Below, one piece after another: positions 12,601 through 25,698 of a DNA stretch of 64,000 nucleotides. Where the stretch lies: NCBI GenBank assembly GCA_001972305.1, contig BDDD01001817.1, forward strand, positions 149,918-213,917, read 5' to 3'. This stretch comes from Cephalotus follicularis. Taxonomy: Eukaryota > Streptophyta > Magnoliopsida > Oxalidales > Cephalotaceae. Position 1 is the stretch's first letter, and every line of letters begins with the position of its first letter. The position numbers and the translations under genes are program-made. Under the pieces are notes generated by a model. It ran no database searches, had not been told where the DNA came from, and was given only the letters and a program-made list of their open reading frames with translations.

Positions 12601-13394
12601 TGCAAGAAGATGAGGTATTTTCCAATCTCAAATCCATTTATTCATCAGTGAGGGACTGTGTGAATGAATGATAATTGTTTCTTTTAGTTTATACATAAGT
12701 TTTGGTTGTTGGTACAATTGGTACTTAAGTTGGCTAGCTAAAGGTTGTTTTGGAGATAGTGCACTGTATTGCATAGCATATCTGATGTCTCCCAATGTTA
12801 GGTGCTTTAAGTCCATCCTTTTACATGTTAAAAAATATAGCATAGGTTGTTAGTATGAACACTGTCTGCTAGTGCAAAGTACTTCCGTCACCTTTAAAGA
12901 TATTTTGATTTTGACAATGGCTCATATACATGAGCCAATCCATCCTTTTAAATGCCATCATATACAGGAGTCAGTCTTTATGGACCAACTCCTAGTTTTC
13001 ATGACAAGTATTATTATGCTCCTTGGTGGCTACATTATCTATGACATGAAGCTGAGTTTTATTCTTTTTTGTCAACAGTTTCATTGATGTCATTTCATCA
13101 TATCTGCATTATGATTTAAGATCCGTAGTAATGTCAAGGATTGTGTTTTTGTAGGAGACCTTTTATGATGAAAATAGGACTTCATATGAAGATGAATCCG
13201 AGGATGAGCCGATTGGTTGTGAAGCTGACACTACAGTAACTAAGAGGGGATCCCTTGACCTGGTGACTTTGGTTGTAGAACCACCAGATGAACGTCCTGC
13301 TAATAATGCTGGTACTGCCACTGATGAGGATGATGACGATGAGGAGGAGGAGGAGGATGCCCTCAATTATTTTGATGATGATTTGAGTGACTAA
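9675..13394 (+). CDS. Domesticated hAT-transposase protein with two BED zinc fingers
   Basis: Six exons (9675-11003, 11115-11801, 11885-11968, 12080-12155, 12298-12614, 13155-13394) join in phase to about 910 residues. Two tandem BED-type fingers (residues ~12-75 and ~133-196) share DPGWEH, VKCNYC and KQHLAR. A DUF659/RNase-H-like hAT core follows (SILADSWTDTEGR, FWSVIDKHW) and then the hAT dimerisation region (AAWWQQHGISCLELQRIAVRIL, CEHYWS, YVHYNLR). The tail is very acidic (DEDDDDEEEEED). No terminal inverted repeats or target duplications flank it, it has five introns, and it sits among host genes, so it is a host gene rather than a mobile copy. From memory it resembles Arabidopsis At3g17450. 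Likely a nuclear DNA-binding protein; its role is unknown. Confidence 0.9.
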
Positions 13395-13994
13395 TCTAAG
13401 TTTTTTGACTTAACTAAGACAGAAGTCTAAGAAGGAATGAATATGTAGAGTTCTTTTGCATTAGTTACATGTTGATATCAAGTGCACGGGGGTTAATTCT
13501 GCTAGGCAGTTGCTGCTAGCCTTGTATTTCATCATTCATTTTTTTCAAGTTATATTTTCATCCCTCGAAGGGAAGTATCTTCTCGTTGGGGCCTTCGCAT
13601 ACAAATTTAATAGTTAATCCCCTTGGTTTATGACCACTTTTCTCAGGCATCAGACTGTCACAAGTTTTGCTGGATTATGAGATGCCATTTATGAGAATTA
13701 TATAAATTTTGCTACTACGATTGTTGAGACTAGTCACTTTTGGTCTGTTATAAGTTAGATCGTTTGGTGGTCAAGCAATCACTACGATGATTTGTAATTA
13801 ACATTTTCTTTGATTCCTATGTGCTTATCCAAAGATTGCAAGTACGTGAGCAACAGTATAAAAGAAAATTTGTCAATCCATTAGAAAAAAAAATTGACAG
13901 GAATGAATCTTTTCAACAAGCTTATACCACTTGTTATACAATTTTTTGATATAATTATGAGAAATATGATCCACTCAAAATTTACAGCCTAAAT
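13395..13994. other. Convergent 3' spacer between the BED/hAT and PDK genes
   Basis: The 600-bp spacer is AT-rich and must hold both polyadenylation regions. No coding or repeat structure is seen. Confidence 0.6.
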
Positions 13995-16954
13995 TCAAGG
14001 AAGAGGTTCTTGTGAGTCTCCCAAGCGAGACAAATGAAGATAGGCATCAGTACCTGTATATACACAATGCAAATACGCATATATGAGGATCCCACACCCA
14101 AATTACCGATAATATTCTTACAGCCTAAACAACAACATATATCCAATACTGAAACTAATACTATATAACAGCAATGTGTAAATACAGGCATGCTTTCACA
14201 AATAATGATAAATACTTCACATCAAGTTGTAGGCTATTCGAATTCTAAGCGTCCAAAAGCTCATCCACAAATAAGGGCCATCCGTAATGTGCAAGACAAT
14301 TTTTATATAATAAAAGATAGTTTTCATCCACGGTACAAAGAAATCAAAATCCACGTGACACCATATTTTTAATCCTCCCTTTTTCTTCAAACTAACTGTA
14401 AACAACGTAGAGCACCATAGGAAATAAACTAGTAAAGTACTCTGATGAGAAAAGAATGAAGCAAACAATACAGATGTTATTTTGAAATGATAGTATCATT
14501 TAATCATGATTGAACACATGAAATAAACAAGCATGCTAATACACATACACAAAAGAAAATGACTACCGCTTGCAAACAAGTTAAACTGTCAAGAAAGAGT
14601 TTTCAACTTCTTTAATATCAAAAGCCGTATAGTTATTTTATTATCAGCAATTACTCAGCTTACCATATCCCTCCATAGAGATGATTTGGAGATCTCCCCC
14701 AAAATACCTAGCATACAAGCGACTTATAGGAATCCCATATCCATATCCAGCCATTGTTACCGCATCAGATGTTCCAAGATCCGAGTGCTCATCAAGTGGG
14801 TTTTGCGCAGTGCTATAAAGATACGTGAAAATTTTGGGAAGACCACTTCTTGGGATGCCTCCCCCCTCATCCGAGACCTACAAAGCCAGTCAGAGCAACA
14901 TACCAATTATCACATTCATTAAACAAAGTAATGCAACAAAGATGCTTGATAATAGCATGCCAAAATTCTCTGACAAAAAGATCAGAAAAAGGGAAAAGAA
15001 AAAAAAAATAAAAATAAAAGAAAATTATTTTATTCTTGTTCTTTAAAAAAAGAGTTACCTTTATGGTAACATCCTCGATTCCATCAGCAACTATAATTCG
15101 AACAGGAGGTGCAACTTTATCAGAGTCCATATAACGCTCTTGCACAGCTCGCAAGGAATTCTTAACCAGCTCAAATACCATAAGTTGCAAGTGTGCTGGT
15201 ACATACCTGATATACCAGCAAACACATTATACATGGAACAGAAGAGAGAACAAATGCTCTTCAACTCATTTAATCATTAGTCACCATTACTAGGACTACA
15301 GAAAGTCAATCAACGCAATCAAGGGGTAGAAATAAGAAAGAACAATTTAAGAAGGTAATGGGAAAGAAAACAAGTAAAGAAAACAAAAATTCCATGGAAT
15401 TAAGGAGGATATCAACTTACGGGAATGTAAAAGTGGGATCGCCGTAGATATTAACATCAGGCGAACTGCCATACTCTCGTAAACACATTGCACGGGCATC
15501 CTCACTCGCATTGCGTGCTACCTCCACTGGAGACATTTTTGTATGTATACAACCCACACAATGAGGTGGATTGGGATTGTGCAACTCCACATGTTGCCCT
15601 GAGTTTCACACAAATTCGAAGCATAAAACCAGAATGTTAGACAACAAAATCCGCAATGGAAACAATGTCACAGAAAAACTAAACAAATTTAGTATCAATT
15701 TAAGGGCTATATAAAGAAAGAGAAATATGATCCTAACCAATAAGCATTCGAATTCCGATCCTGGACATGTAAAACCGATCCAAAAACTGATGGATCTCAT
15801 CAAGATTCTCGCAAACTATCTTTAAATCCATGCCTTTCTTTAACTGTTGAACTCCCAAAGCCATCATGGGAACCACATTGTTGTGCCTTACCTTTATTGC
15901 CTTGATCATTTGAGTAAACTCCTTCTCATCATTTGTGTCCTTGACTTCAGGAAATGATCTCATGTCACGGAAAGAATCCAGATACCAATCCCGCACCTAA
16001 TAATAATAAGATATTAACACAAAGTGAGTGTGTGCGACAAAAAAAAAACTGCAGATCTTCAATCTTCACTTCATCACCCAAGGTAATAATGTATACTGAA
16101 AAACACATATTCATGAAGTGGTTCCCGATTCCCTCAAAACAATCTGGATTATGATTGATGAGAAAAAAAGTGATATCAACCTTCTATAACAATAGTGGGT
16201 AGCAACGGTAAGCTTAACCGAGCAGGTTAAAACACCAACTCCTAGGCATCAACTTGTCAATAGATTCAAAGTAATTTTACTTGCTCCAAAAAAAAAAAAC
16301 ATAATTACACTTAATATCCATAAAATTGCTGCTCATTTCACACCAACCACAGAGAAAGCAGTGGAAAGTTGTAAACAAAGCCAATAAATAAGTACCCAGA
16401 TGCATGTTTTATAGGAGACAATGGTATCACAGAAATGGACTTTACAAATCAAGAACTACAAGCATAGAAATCTCAACATATAATAAATTAATCAACTAAG
16501 ATTAGAAAAACTCAACATGCAGAATCACCTAGAAATTATTTTTTAAAGGGAAAACCCAACCTTCTTTTTAATTATAATCTCCTCTTTTAATAAGTAAAAA
16601 ATGTATGTATCTGCCCAGTTAGAAAACCCCACAATATAATATTGGATTGGAATGTGACCAACCTATAAATAATTATAAATTGAAAGAAAGCAAAAAAGTT
16701 AGTACCTTTAAGACAGCTGGTTTCTGAGATAAGCCATAAGGCAGGGTCTCAAGCTCAATAGCTCTCCTAGCAATCCTAATGGCTAACTCCTTGTGAAGAA
16801 ACTGAGCAGATATCAACAAATTCCTGTCAGTTGGTCTTGAACCGAACTCCATCATGTACCTCAAACTGACACCAGTCGGTTTCATGCAACCCCATCTCTG
16901 CACCTCCTCGATCAAGCTCTTGGAGAACGTCTCAAAAGCTTTCTTAGCCGCCAT
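13995..16954 (-). CDS. PDK: Pyruvate dehydrogenase (acetyl-transferring) kinase, mitochondrial
   Basis: It phosphorylates and switches off the E1-alpha subunit of the mitochondrial pyruvate dehydrogenase complex. Six exons (16954-16706, 15996-15738, 15598-15421, 15206-15059, 14877-14664, 14053-13995) join in phase to 368 residues, close to the Arabidopsis length of 366. The N-terminal helical bundle carries GVSLRYMMEFG and RHNNVVPMMALG. The C-terminal GHKL ATPase domain shows the N box (ELVKNSLRA), the G1 box DEGGG and the G2 region GYGYGIPISRLYARYFGGDL, so the ATP-binding residues are present. The protein ends SRLGDSQEPLP. The start at 16954 matches the plant family start (MAAKKAFETF). No defect is seen. 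Confidence 0.95.
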
Positions 16955-18446
16955 CTTTGGTCATTCACTCAACCCGCTAACAAAAAACGACAGAAATCAC
17001 AAAAAAGCCAAAACAAAAAAGAAAAAACAAAAACTTTGTATACGAGAGAGAGATAGTGTGTGTGTATTTAACTGAATATGACAAAGTGGAAACTTTTAAG
17101 AGGATATTAAGGTTTCCTTCATTAAAAAAAAAAAGAGTTAACTAGGGTTGGGTTTGTTTAGATTTTTATTTATGATTTTGTAATCAGAAGATGAATATCT
17201 ACTATGGAAGTGAAACAAGTGTTTTATTTATCATGTAAAATGTTCATTTTTGTTTGTTTTTGGATAGAGAGGGGCATAACATAATTAGAGTGGAGTGTGG
17301 TTGTCATTTGATGGGAGACTGACAGGTGGAGTTACCTCCGTTAGTTTAGGGGTCCCGACTTGGCCGTTTCCCATTTACAGTCTGGGCCTTGTTTATCTTA
17401 AGGTTTGTGGACAACAAACAATGATAAATAATAGTAGATTTAGACTAGAAAATAAACGTATGATGTTAACCCCTCCCTCCCTCACTCGCTGAGACCTTCC
17501 TTCCTTCCTTAGTATTATCGCCAACTATTGTTTGTTGTATTTGTTTGAAAAGTAGTATACCATCTTTAATTTGACTGTGGCCCACCAATAGTTAATGAGC
17601 TCTAGGAAAGTTGAAGTCGATCGGCATCAAGTTTTTATTATTTCACCCCCCCCTAAAAGTAGCTTTTATTTTACAATCCTCTAAATATTGTTATCAATGT
17701 TTTATGTTTCAACTTTTTGGATATTGTTTTTTTTTTTTTTGTTGGGAGGGGGGGGGGGTGTATGTAATGAATTAATTTGAACCTCAAAGTAAATACTTTG
17801 TGTGCATGCATGCATGCATGCTTTTCAAATGGTCACAACAAATTATGAAAAAAATTCAAGCATAATATATCATTATTAATTAAGAGTTACCCTTTGTGAT
17901 TACTTAGACTCCGTTTATGACCTATCTATCATGTTGCAATTTGAATGAGTCCCGATGTTTTATGCATGAGACTATAAAAGAAGGAACGGCTGGTTGAAAT
18001 GCAGCAAGGGATTAGATATTAGTAGAGTAAAAGAGGAAAGGTAAAACTAACTAGTTGCGTTCTGTTTTTGTAGCTTTAATGACATTGGTCCAGTTGTGAG
18101 ATCAGTCTTCCTTTAGATTACGACAGGATCCAATAATTGGACCCAAAAATGAGCGTGCTTCTTCTCAAGGCCAGCACTTTTATGGGTTAATTCTTTGCCA
18201 CAACCACAAGAGTAGACATTGATGAACCATTTTGATTTGATAGCGAAACTGTCAACAATGCACACAGAACCACTCATATATGATTTTTAAAATGGGTTAT
18301 CCAAAAATGAGTTTTATTAGTAATACCTCAAAATCTTAGCACTTCTCTCCTAATAATGTTATAAATTTGAGTTATTGAAATATCATTAATGATTATTTTA
18401 TTAAAAGTCAAATTTGAAATATCATTTTGCATTTTTAATTTTTTGT
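16955..18446. other. Intergenic region upstream of PDK
   Basis: It contains the PDK promoter side and several low-complexity runs: a poly-T/poly-G stretch around 17728-17758 and a TGCA repeat at about 17801-17821. No gene is supported; the short frames here have no family resemblance. Confidence 0.5.
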
Positions 18447-18859
18447 AGAATATAAAAAAACTCATGAGGTTATAGAATACTAACACTTAACCCCCTCTCA
18501 TTTCATAAATAACGAACACCTCGATGAGATTGGTAAAAATGTATTAAATACCTCATCTCCCGTACGTAAGAAAACTTAACATAAACTGATAATATATTAA
18601 CTTAATTTCTACTATTGTCATCGGAAAAATGTGTCGGTGATGTTAAGGATTATGTCGCCGGAAATGACGTCGGAAAAATATTGGATTGGAATGTCACCGG
18701 AAAAATACCGTAAGCATGGTAAAAATGTATTAAATACCACACCACACTTACGCTATTTTGTTTTGCAGGATTATGTCGTCGGAAATGACGTCGGTGACCG
18801 TGGATAAGCAAAAACAAGTCAATGTTTAGGGTGTTTTAGAATGTTTGGTTCTGATACCA

Positions 18860-19041
18860 TGTAGAATAATATTTTATTGATTATATTGTTGACTACTAAA
18901 TCTCAGAATTTATAGGGTTAATACAAAATCTAATGTAATATAAGTATTAATTACAAATTGTAACAACTCCTAACTTATAGATAACTCATCATCCTAAATT
19001 AAAGGTAATTGTACACCTTCCTTACATAAGAAAACTTAACA
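18860..19041 (-). mobile_element. Copia-like LTR remnant, fossil
   Basis: On the minus strand a TG...CA block of about 182 bp ends TTCTACA and is followed at once by TGGTATCAGAACC, a primer-binding site matching initiator-Met tRNA. Only an LTR-sized block plus the start of an internal region is present. It sits between the arms of the inverted repeat and has the opposite orientation to the neighbouring Copia element. Confidence 0.5.
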
Positions 19042-19114
19042 GATAATGGAGTAACTTAATTTTGCTTCTAAGGGGGTATTCGTTATTTATGAATTAAGAT
19101 GGGGTAAAATGTTA

Positions 19115-19309
19115 TGTGGACATGAGCTGTACATAATTATTATATTGATTTGTTACTTATTAGATTGATTTGTTACTTACTCTCTTTCCTAAAGTGTAGC
19201 TCAATTGTAGGAGGAAATTGTGTAATTAGATTTTCATCCTGATGTATAAATCAGTCCCTGTATCACTCTTTGAAAGAAATGAAAGGAATAAATTAATTAA
19301 TTTCTAACA
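19115..19309 (+). repeat. 5' LTR of the Copia element
   Basis: It starts TGTGGACATGAG and ends TTTCTAACA. It matches 23854-24048 over its full 195 bp with scattered substitutions. Confidence 0.92.
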
Positions 19310-22300
19310 TGATATCAGAGAATTGACCCTAATACTGTGATAAGACCGTCATGATAGACTCCAAGAAGGTGCCCCTCTAGGAACGGGGTGTAGAAGCTAT
19401 TCCGGAGGATCTCACGGCTAGTTTAAAAAAATTCCTGGTGCAACCCTATGCTCAGAATCCAACATCTTTTCCTGACTCCTCCACAACTCAGATTGCCATT
19501 AAGTTGGATGGAAACAACTATGGCCTTTGGTCCCAAGTTGTTGAGATGTATATCTTTGTCAAAGACAAATTGGGATATATTAACGGTAACCTTCCTCCTC
19601 CATCTCCAATAGATCCCGGCTTTTGGGAGTGGAAGACCGAAGATTCGACTGTTCGGGGTGGTTAATTAACTCCTTGGATCCATCGTTGATAAGTAATTTC
19701 ATCCGGTTTCCAACTGCAAAGGCAATCTGGGATTTGATTGCAACTACCTTCTTCGACGGCAAAGACATATCACAAGTGTATGACTTGAAACGGCGGGTGA
19801 CCCGAATGAAACAAGATGGAGGGCCTATTGAAAAGTACTACAATGGTCTTCAAGGAATATGGAGGGAGATAGATTTTCGTCGTCCTAATCCGATGGTCTG
19901 TGTGGCGGATATCGAGAAGTACAATTTGACTATCCAGGAAGACCGAGTTTATCTCTTCCTGGAGGGATTAGACGATCGTCTAGTTAATGTGTGTGCCGAT
20001 GTGTTGCAGATGCAGCCTTTTCCAACAGTTGAACAGGCATATGCTCGTGTTCGTAGGGAAGAACTGAGACAGGCTGTGATGCTATCAAACCCAGACTCCA
20101 CTCATGTCGCTGACATGACTTTAAAAGGTGTTCAGACTGACTCTAGGCAGATACCAACACTCCAACTATCGAAGCCAGGAGACTCAACAGAACCGCTCAA
20201 AAAACTAAGATCTCTAAGGAATATGGTTGTACAAAATGTGGGAACCCACGGCATATTATTGAAACGTGTTTCCAAGTGCATGGATATCCAGAGTGGTGGA
20301 AGGAACTGAAAGCTCGAAAGCAGGCTGGAAGAGGGAAAGCCGCTATGGTGACTGTTGAACCTGAACTGTCACTGGTACCTCAAGATGAGTGTCCCATCAA
20401 TCCTACTATGCCTTGTGATGAAGGTAAAAATGGGTGCTAATTTATGAGTTCTAAACAAAGACAACCTTGTGGTTGGATTATTGATTCTGGGGCGTCAGAC
20501 CACATGACCTTTGATCCGGCTGCCTTCGTCCAGTCTTCACAACCACAACAGCACAGTGTCACCAATGCAAATGGCGTAGCTTCTCCAGTGACAGGGGCTG
20601 GAATTGTTGCTTTTTCTCCTGTTCTTTCTTTAACTAATACATTATTGGTTCCCTCTCTTTACAATAAATTGCTCTCAATGGGTCAAGCTACTAAGGATAT
20701 TAAATGTGTTGTTCTCATATATCCAACTTTTTGCCTTTTTCAGGATATTCTCACAAAGGAGATTATTGGGCGTGGTACTAAGAGATGGGGGTTATATTAC
20801 TTGGACGATTTCACTACTGGCTGCGCAAATCATACTCAACATGTTTTTAATGACAATGAACAACAGATTGTTGTGGCATCGTCGCCTAGGGCATCCATCA
20901 TTTAGTTACATGAGGCATCTATTTCCAAAGTTATTTTCCACTATATCAGACTCAGTTTTTAAATGTGATACATGCATATTGGCCAATAGCCATCGTGTTT
21001 CTTTTTCCTTAAGTTTGAATAAAAGTGAAGTTTAATTTTCTCTTATGCACTCTGATGTTTGGGGGCCCTCCCCACTTACTACTGGAACTGGTATTCGATG
21101 GTTTATAATTTTTGTTGATGATTGCACTAGGATGACGTGGTTGTATTTGCTCAAACGGAAAGATGAAGTTCTCGACGTATTTCGGGTGTTTCATACCATG
21201 ATTCAAACACAGTTCTCTGTGAAGGTTCAGATTCTCCAAACAGATAATGGGGGAGAGTTTGTTAATCAGCGGTTTCAACTTTATTTTCAAGATCACGGTA
21301 TCCTCCATGAAACTTCATATGCCAAAACCCCACAGCAGAACGGAATCGCCGAACGAGAGAATCGACATATCTTGGAAACTACTTGAGCTTTGCTTCTTGG
21401 GGGAAACATCCCATCACGGCACTGGGACAGTGCTATTGTCATTGCAGTACACCTCCTGAACCGTATGCCATCAAAGGTGTTGCATTTCAAGATTCCATCA
21501 TTGGCTCTATCTCAGGATGTCTCCTTGCCCTCTGTCTTAATGATTTCACCTCGTGTTTTTAGTTGTGTTGCCTATGTTCATCTTTATAAAAATCAATGCA
21601 GTAAATTAGATCCTTGTGCTGTTTGGTGTGTGTTTTTGGGCTATGGTGCTCAGCAGAAAGGGTACAAGTGTTATCATCCTCCCACTCGACGGACATATGT
21701 CACCATGGATGTGACCTTCTTGGAGATTGAAACATTCTTTTCTTCCTCCGATTCGACTTCCCAGGAGGGGGAGCAATTGGAAGTCTAAATCGGTAGGAAA
21801 GCTGTGGCGTTTCGTCATTGACTCCACTGAATCCTGTACAAGGTGCTGAAGAGACTGGCATCAACACAGGTAGTAAGGACTGAAAAGATGGTGACCGTTG
21901 TGATAACAAGTGTGGTTTTGGCATAACATGTGAAGAAACAAGGATGATCCCTACAATTGAGCCTACGGATAATGGATAGGTAGATCACGAGCATCATGAA
22001 CCTATATTTGAGCAGGATAGTAATCAAACGCAAGAGGAAAATCTTGAAGAACCCCTCTCTCCAGTTCCAGGACAAACTCCTGAGAATATGCCTGAGGTAA
22101 TATCTCCTTTACATAATAATACACCTATATTTGTTGGATATGCACTTTCTTTCAGGCACAATCGTGGAAAACCACCCAATTGGTATTCATTTGATGTGGA
22201 GGGAAAAAACTCTCAGTATCCTATTAGGATTTATGTATCAACGCAGCACCTATCATCTATGTATAGGATATTTGCTCATAATGTGTCTTCAGTACATACT

Positions 22301-23853
22301 CCTAATAAGGTACAAGAGGCCCTAGCAGACCCAAAATGGACTCAAGCTATGAGGGAAGAGATGGAGGCACTACAAAAGAATGAGACCTGGAAGTTGGTGA
22401 TGCTATCGGAGGGGAAGCGAACAGTTGGGTGTAAATGGGTATTCTCAATTAAGTACAAGGCTGATGGATCTGTTGAACGATACAGGGCGAGGCTTGTGGC
22501 AAAGAGGTATACGCAAACGTATGGTATAGATTACTTGGAAACCTTCTCTCCAGTGGCAAAGTTGAACACTATCTGAGTATTGTTATCACTTGCTGCGAAC
22601 TTAGACTGGCCACTGCATCAATTTGATGTAAAGAATGCATTCCTTCACGGGGACCTTGACGAAGAAATCTATATGGATATCCCACCAGGATATACTGTTC
22701 CATCACAAACGGGATCACAAACGGGGGTGGTGTGTAATTGCAGCGGTCTCTATATGGATTGAAGCAATCTCCCCGTGCATGGTTTAGGAGGTTTAGCCTG
22801 GCTATGAAAAGGTACGGTTACACTCAGAGTCACTCGGACCACACTTTATTTTTAAAAAGACGTTAGGGCTTGGTAACAACTTTGATAATTTACGTAGATG
22901 ATATGATTATCACCGGAAATGATCAAGAGGAAATTTCTAGTCTTCAAGGTAAACTGGCATCCGAATTTGAGATGAAGAACCTTGGAGGACTCAAGTATTT
23001 CCTAGGAATTGAAGTAGCACGATCCAAAAAAGGCATATTTCTGTCACAAAGAAAATACGTACTCGATTTACTTTCCAAAGTGGGGATGTTAGATTGTAAG
23101 CCGGCTGCAACCCCAACTATTCAAAACTACAAGCTTGGAGAATGCTCAGATCATACACCAACTAACAAGGAGAGGTATCAAAGGTTGGTGGTTAAACTAA
23201 TATATTTGTCCCACACCCGTCCAGATATTACATATGCTGTCAGTATGGTTAGTCAGTTTAGCATTCCCCAAGTGAAGATCATATGGAAGCTGCAATTCGG
23301 ATTCTGCATTACTTGAAGTTAGCCCCAGGGAAAGGTCTATTATTTTCAAAGAACACTCATCTTAATATTGAAGGTTATACAAATGCAGATTGGGTAGGTA
23401 GTATTTCTGATAGAAGATCAACATAAGGCTACTTCACCTTTGTAGGCGGTAACCTAGTCACATGGAGAAGTAAGAAGCAAAATGTTGTAGCGTTATCCAG
23501 TGCTGAAGCAAAATTCAAGGGAATGGCTAGAGCTATATGTGAGCTTCTCTGGCTCCGGAAACTAATGACGGAAATTGGTTTTGCTCCCAAGTCAGCGATG
23601 AGTTTATTCTGTAATAATAAAGTTGCTATTGAGATAGCACATAACCCTGTCCAACACGATCGAACAAAGCACGTGGAGATCGATCGTCATTTTATCAAAG
23701 AAAAAATTGATGCTAAGGAGGTTCGGTTTCCATTTGTAAAAATGGAAGACCAGTTAGCTGATGTTCTTACCAATGCTGTCTCTAGTAGGGTCTTCTACAA
23801 TTCACTTGGCAAGTTGGGCATTCATGATATCTATGCACCAACTTGAGGAAGCG

Positions 23854-24048
23854 TGTGGACATGAGTTGTACATAATTAATAGATTGATTTGTTACATATT
23901 AGATTAATTTGTTACTTACTCTCTTTCCTAAATTGTACCTCAATTGTTGGAGGAAATCGTGTAATTAGATGTGTATCCTGATGTATAAATCAGTCCCTGT
24001 ATCACTCTTTGAAAGATATGAAAGAAATAAATAAATTACTTTCTAACA
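23854..24048 (+). repeat. 3' LTR of the Copia element
   Basis: It is the same length and has the same ends as the 5' LTR. It is followed by the target duplication TGTTA and then by the displaced part of the inverted-repeat arm. Confidence 0.92.
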
Positions 24049-25039
24049 TGTTAGTATTCTATAACCTCATGGGTTTTTTATATTTTACCATTTATGTTTG
24101 GGTAAATTAGTGTTGCTCTTTGTAAATGTTGATGATTTTGATGGAGTTATTTTTACATTTTTAATTTTTGGTAAATTGGATTTTGATGGACCTATTTTTG
24201 TTGGGCACGTAGGTGAAGATAGTGAAAGAGGTATTTTAGAATACCTCGTTTTTTATTGCTAGATTGTTCGTTTCTTAATCATGCCTTAACCTCTAACATC
24301 AATGATGGTTTCACGAACAACTAACTACCGTGATTACTGTCACACCCCGCTTCACAACATATAAAAAGTGGTGGCAATTAACATATAAATCCGGCTTATA
24401 CAAAAAAAATACCATAAATTTAAAACTTTCCATATTCATTTACAACCTGCGGAAGCATATAAAATAAGCCGAATCATAACATAGCATGCATCCCATACTA
24501 CATGCTGCAACAGAACATCACAACAGTTAACTGCCCTCAACGGAGCGTGAACAAGATCCATCAACAGTTCTCAAAGGTAAACAACATAAAACTCCACATT
24601 GCTCCTCGGAGCCCAGCAGCAACCCACAGCTGCACCAACCTGAAACACACTGAAGTTGTAGGGGGTTAGCCTTTGTCCTCACTCGGCAAAACCATAAGAG
24701 CGATCCAGGGTCAAAGATAAAACATGCCATGATATGAATGCACAATGATGCAGTACATACTATATCTCAATGCATATATATATATATATATACACCACGA
24801 CCACACGGTCACAGACCACGATGTCACAAAACATTCACAGTACACGGTTCACAAGATAACAACGGCACAGCGGCCAACAATATCTCAGGTTTCTAAGGAC
24901 CCAACACTACACGATAACGATAGCCACGTCCCGAAGGACAACAATCAGGCATGTCAAGGCAGACAATCAATCACTCAAAAGCAAACAATTGTTCCCGTCA
25001 GAGGCACGACGGCGGGGACAACACTCGGAACTCACTACG

Positions 25040-25260
25040 ATACAAGCACGACGGCGAGTACCAACACTTCCCCGCTAACGGCAACACTCACGATACTAGC
25101 ACGGTGGCTAAGTACCAACAATTACCCCGCTAGCGACAACACTCAATCACAATCAATACAATAACATCCACGTTACTAGCACGGCGGCTAAGTAACAACA
25201 ATCAATCAATCAATCAATCACGATAACGATACCAGCACAGCGGCTAAGTACCAACACTCA
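25040..25260. repeat. Imperfect tandem repeat inside the solo LTR
   Basis: About four units share agcacggcggctaagtacc-type sequence, with cacgata before and caacaat after. Unit length varies around 60-80 bp. It ends in a short (AATC)n run. Confidence 0.55.
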
Positions 25261-25439
25261 ACACAATCACAATAACGGTGCAAACACAGCACCCACAATA
25301 CTATATAACGATCATTTTTCCAAAGCACAAGTATCAAAATACTTGTAACAATACACTTTAGTAAAACCCAGTTATTTGAACTACATTCAAATACCTCAAA
25401 AATACATATTTGTATATCAGTTTCGTAATCTCTCAAAAG

Positions 25440-25698
25440 CCATTTTCGCAATCCTTTTGGAAACCATTTTCCAAACCACAAATGATTTTACTAAATCATT
25501 ATCCAAACACATTTTCATAATATTTTGGAAACCATTTTCCAAAGAACTAATGATTTTAATAAATCATTAACCAAACACATTTTCACAATACTTGGAAACC
25601 ATTTCCCAAAGAACTAATGATTTTAATAAAACATTTAACCAAACACGTTTTCACAATACTTGGAAACCATTTCCCAAAGAACTAATGATTTTAATAAA
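25440..25698. repeat. Tandem repeat of about 68 bp, four copies
   Basis: Each unit contains tggaaaccatttyccaaa, aatgattttaataaa and ccaaacac. The copies are highly similar and abut the start of the CAGTCGGCTG array. Confidence 0.7.

Larger units (their letters stand above)
19115..24048 (+). mobile_element. Ty1/Copia LTR retrotransposon, full-length but broken (fossil)
   Basis: Two LTRs of 195 bp (19115-19309 and 23854-24048) are flanked by the 5-bp duplication TGTTA (19110-19114 and 24049-24053). A primer-binding site (TGATATCAGAGA) follows the first LTR, and a purine-rich tract precedes the second. The coding remains run 19438-23846 in Copia order: gag with IKLDGNNYGLWS, protease with IDSGASDHM, integrase with LWHRRLGHPS and TDNGGEF...QQNGIAE, reverse transcriptase with YVDDMIITGND, and RNase H ending near PVQHDRTKHVEIDRHF. 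It is broken in several places (about six or more). The LTRs differ at roughly 15 of 195 sites by eye, suggesting an insertion a few million years old. Confidence 0.93.
18447..24093. repeat. Interrupted inverted repeat (DNA-transposon-like), host of the Copia insertion
   Basis: The left arm is 18447-18523 (ctcatgaggttatagaatac ... ataaataacgaacacc). The right arm is its reverse complement in two pieces, 19070-19114 and 24049-24093, split exactly by the Copia element and its duplication. Before the insertion the arms were about 75-80 bp long and about 550 bp apart. Between them are two short direct repeats with ggaaatgacgtcgg (near 18658 and 18780) and two copies of ggtaaaaatgtattaaatac (near 18533 and 18718). 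A non-autonomous TIR element is likely, but no outer target duplication was identified. Confidence 0.55.

Noticed and set aside
9675-13394. Active autonomous hAT transposon
   Set aside because: There are no terminal inverted repeats or 8-bp target duplication, it has five introns, and the locus appears syntenic with Arabidopsis.
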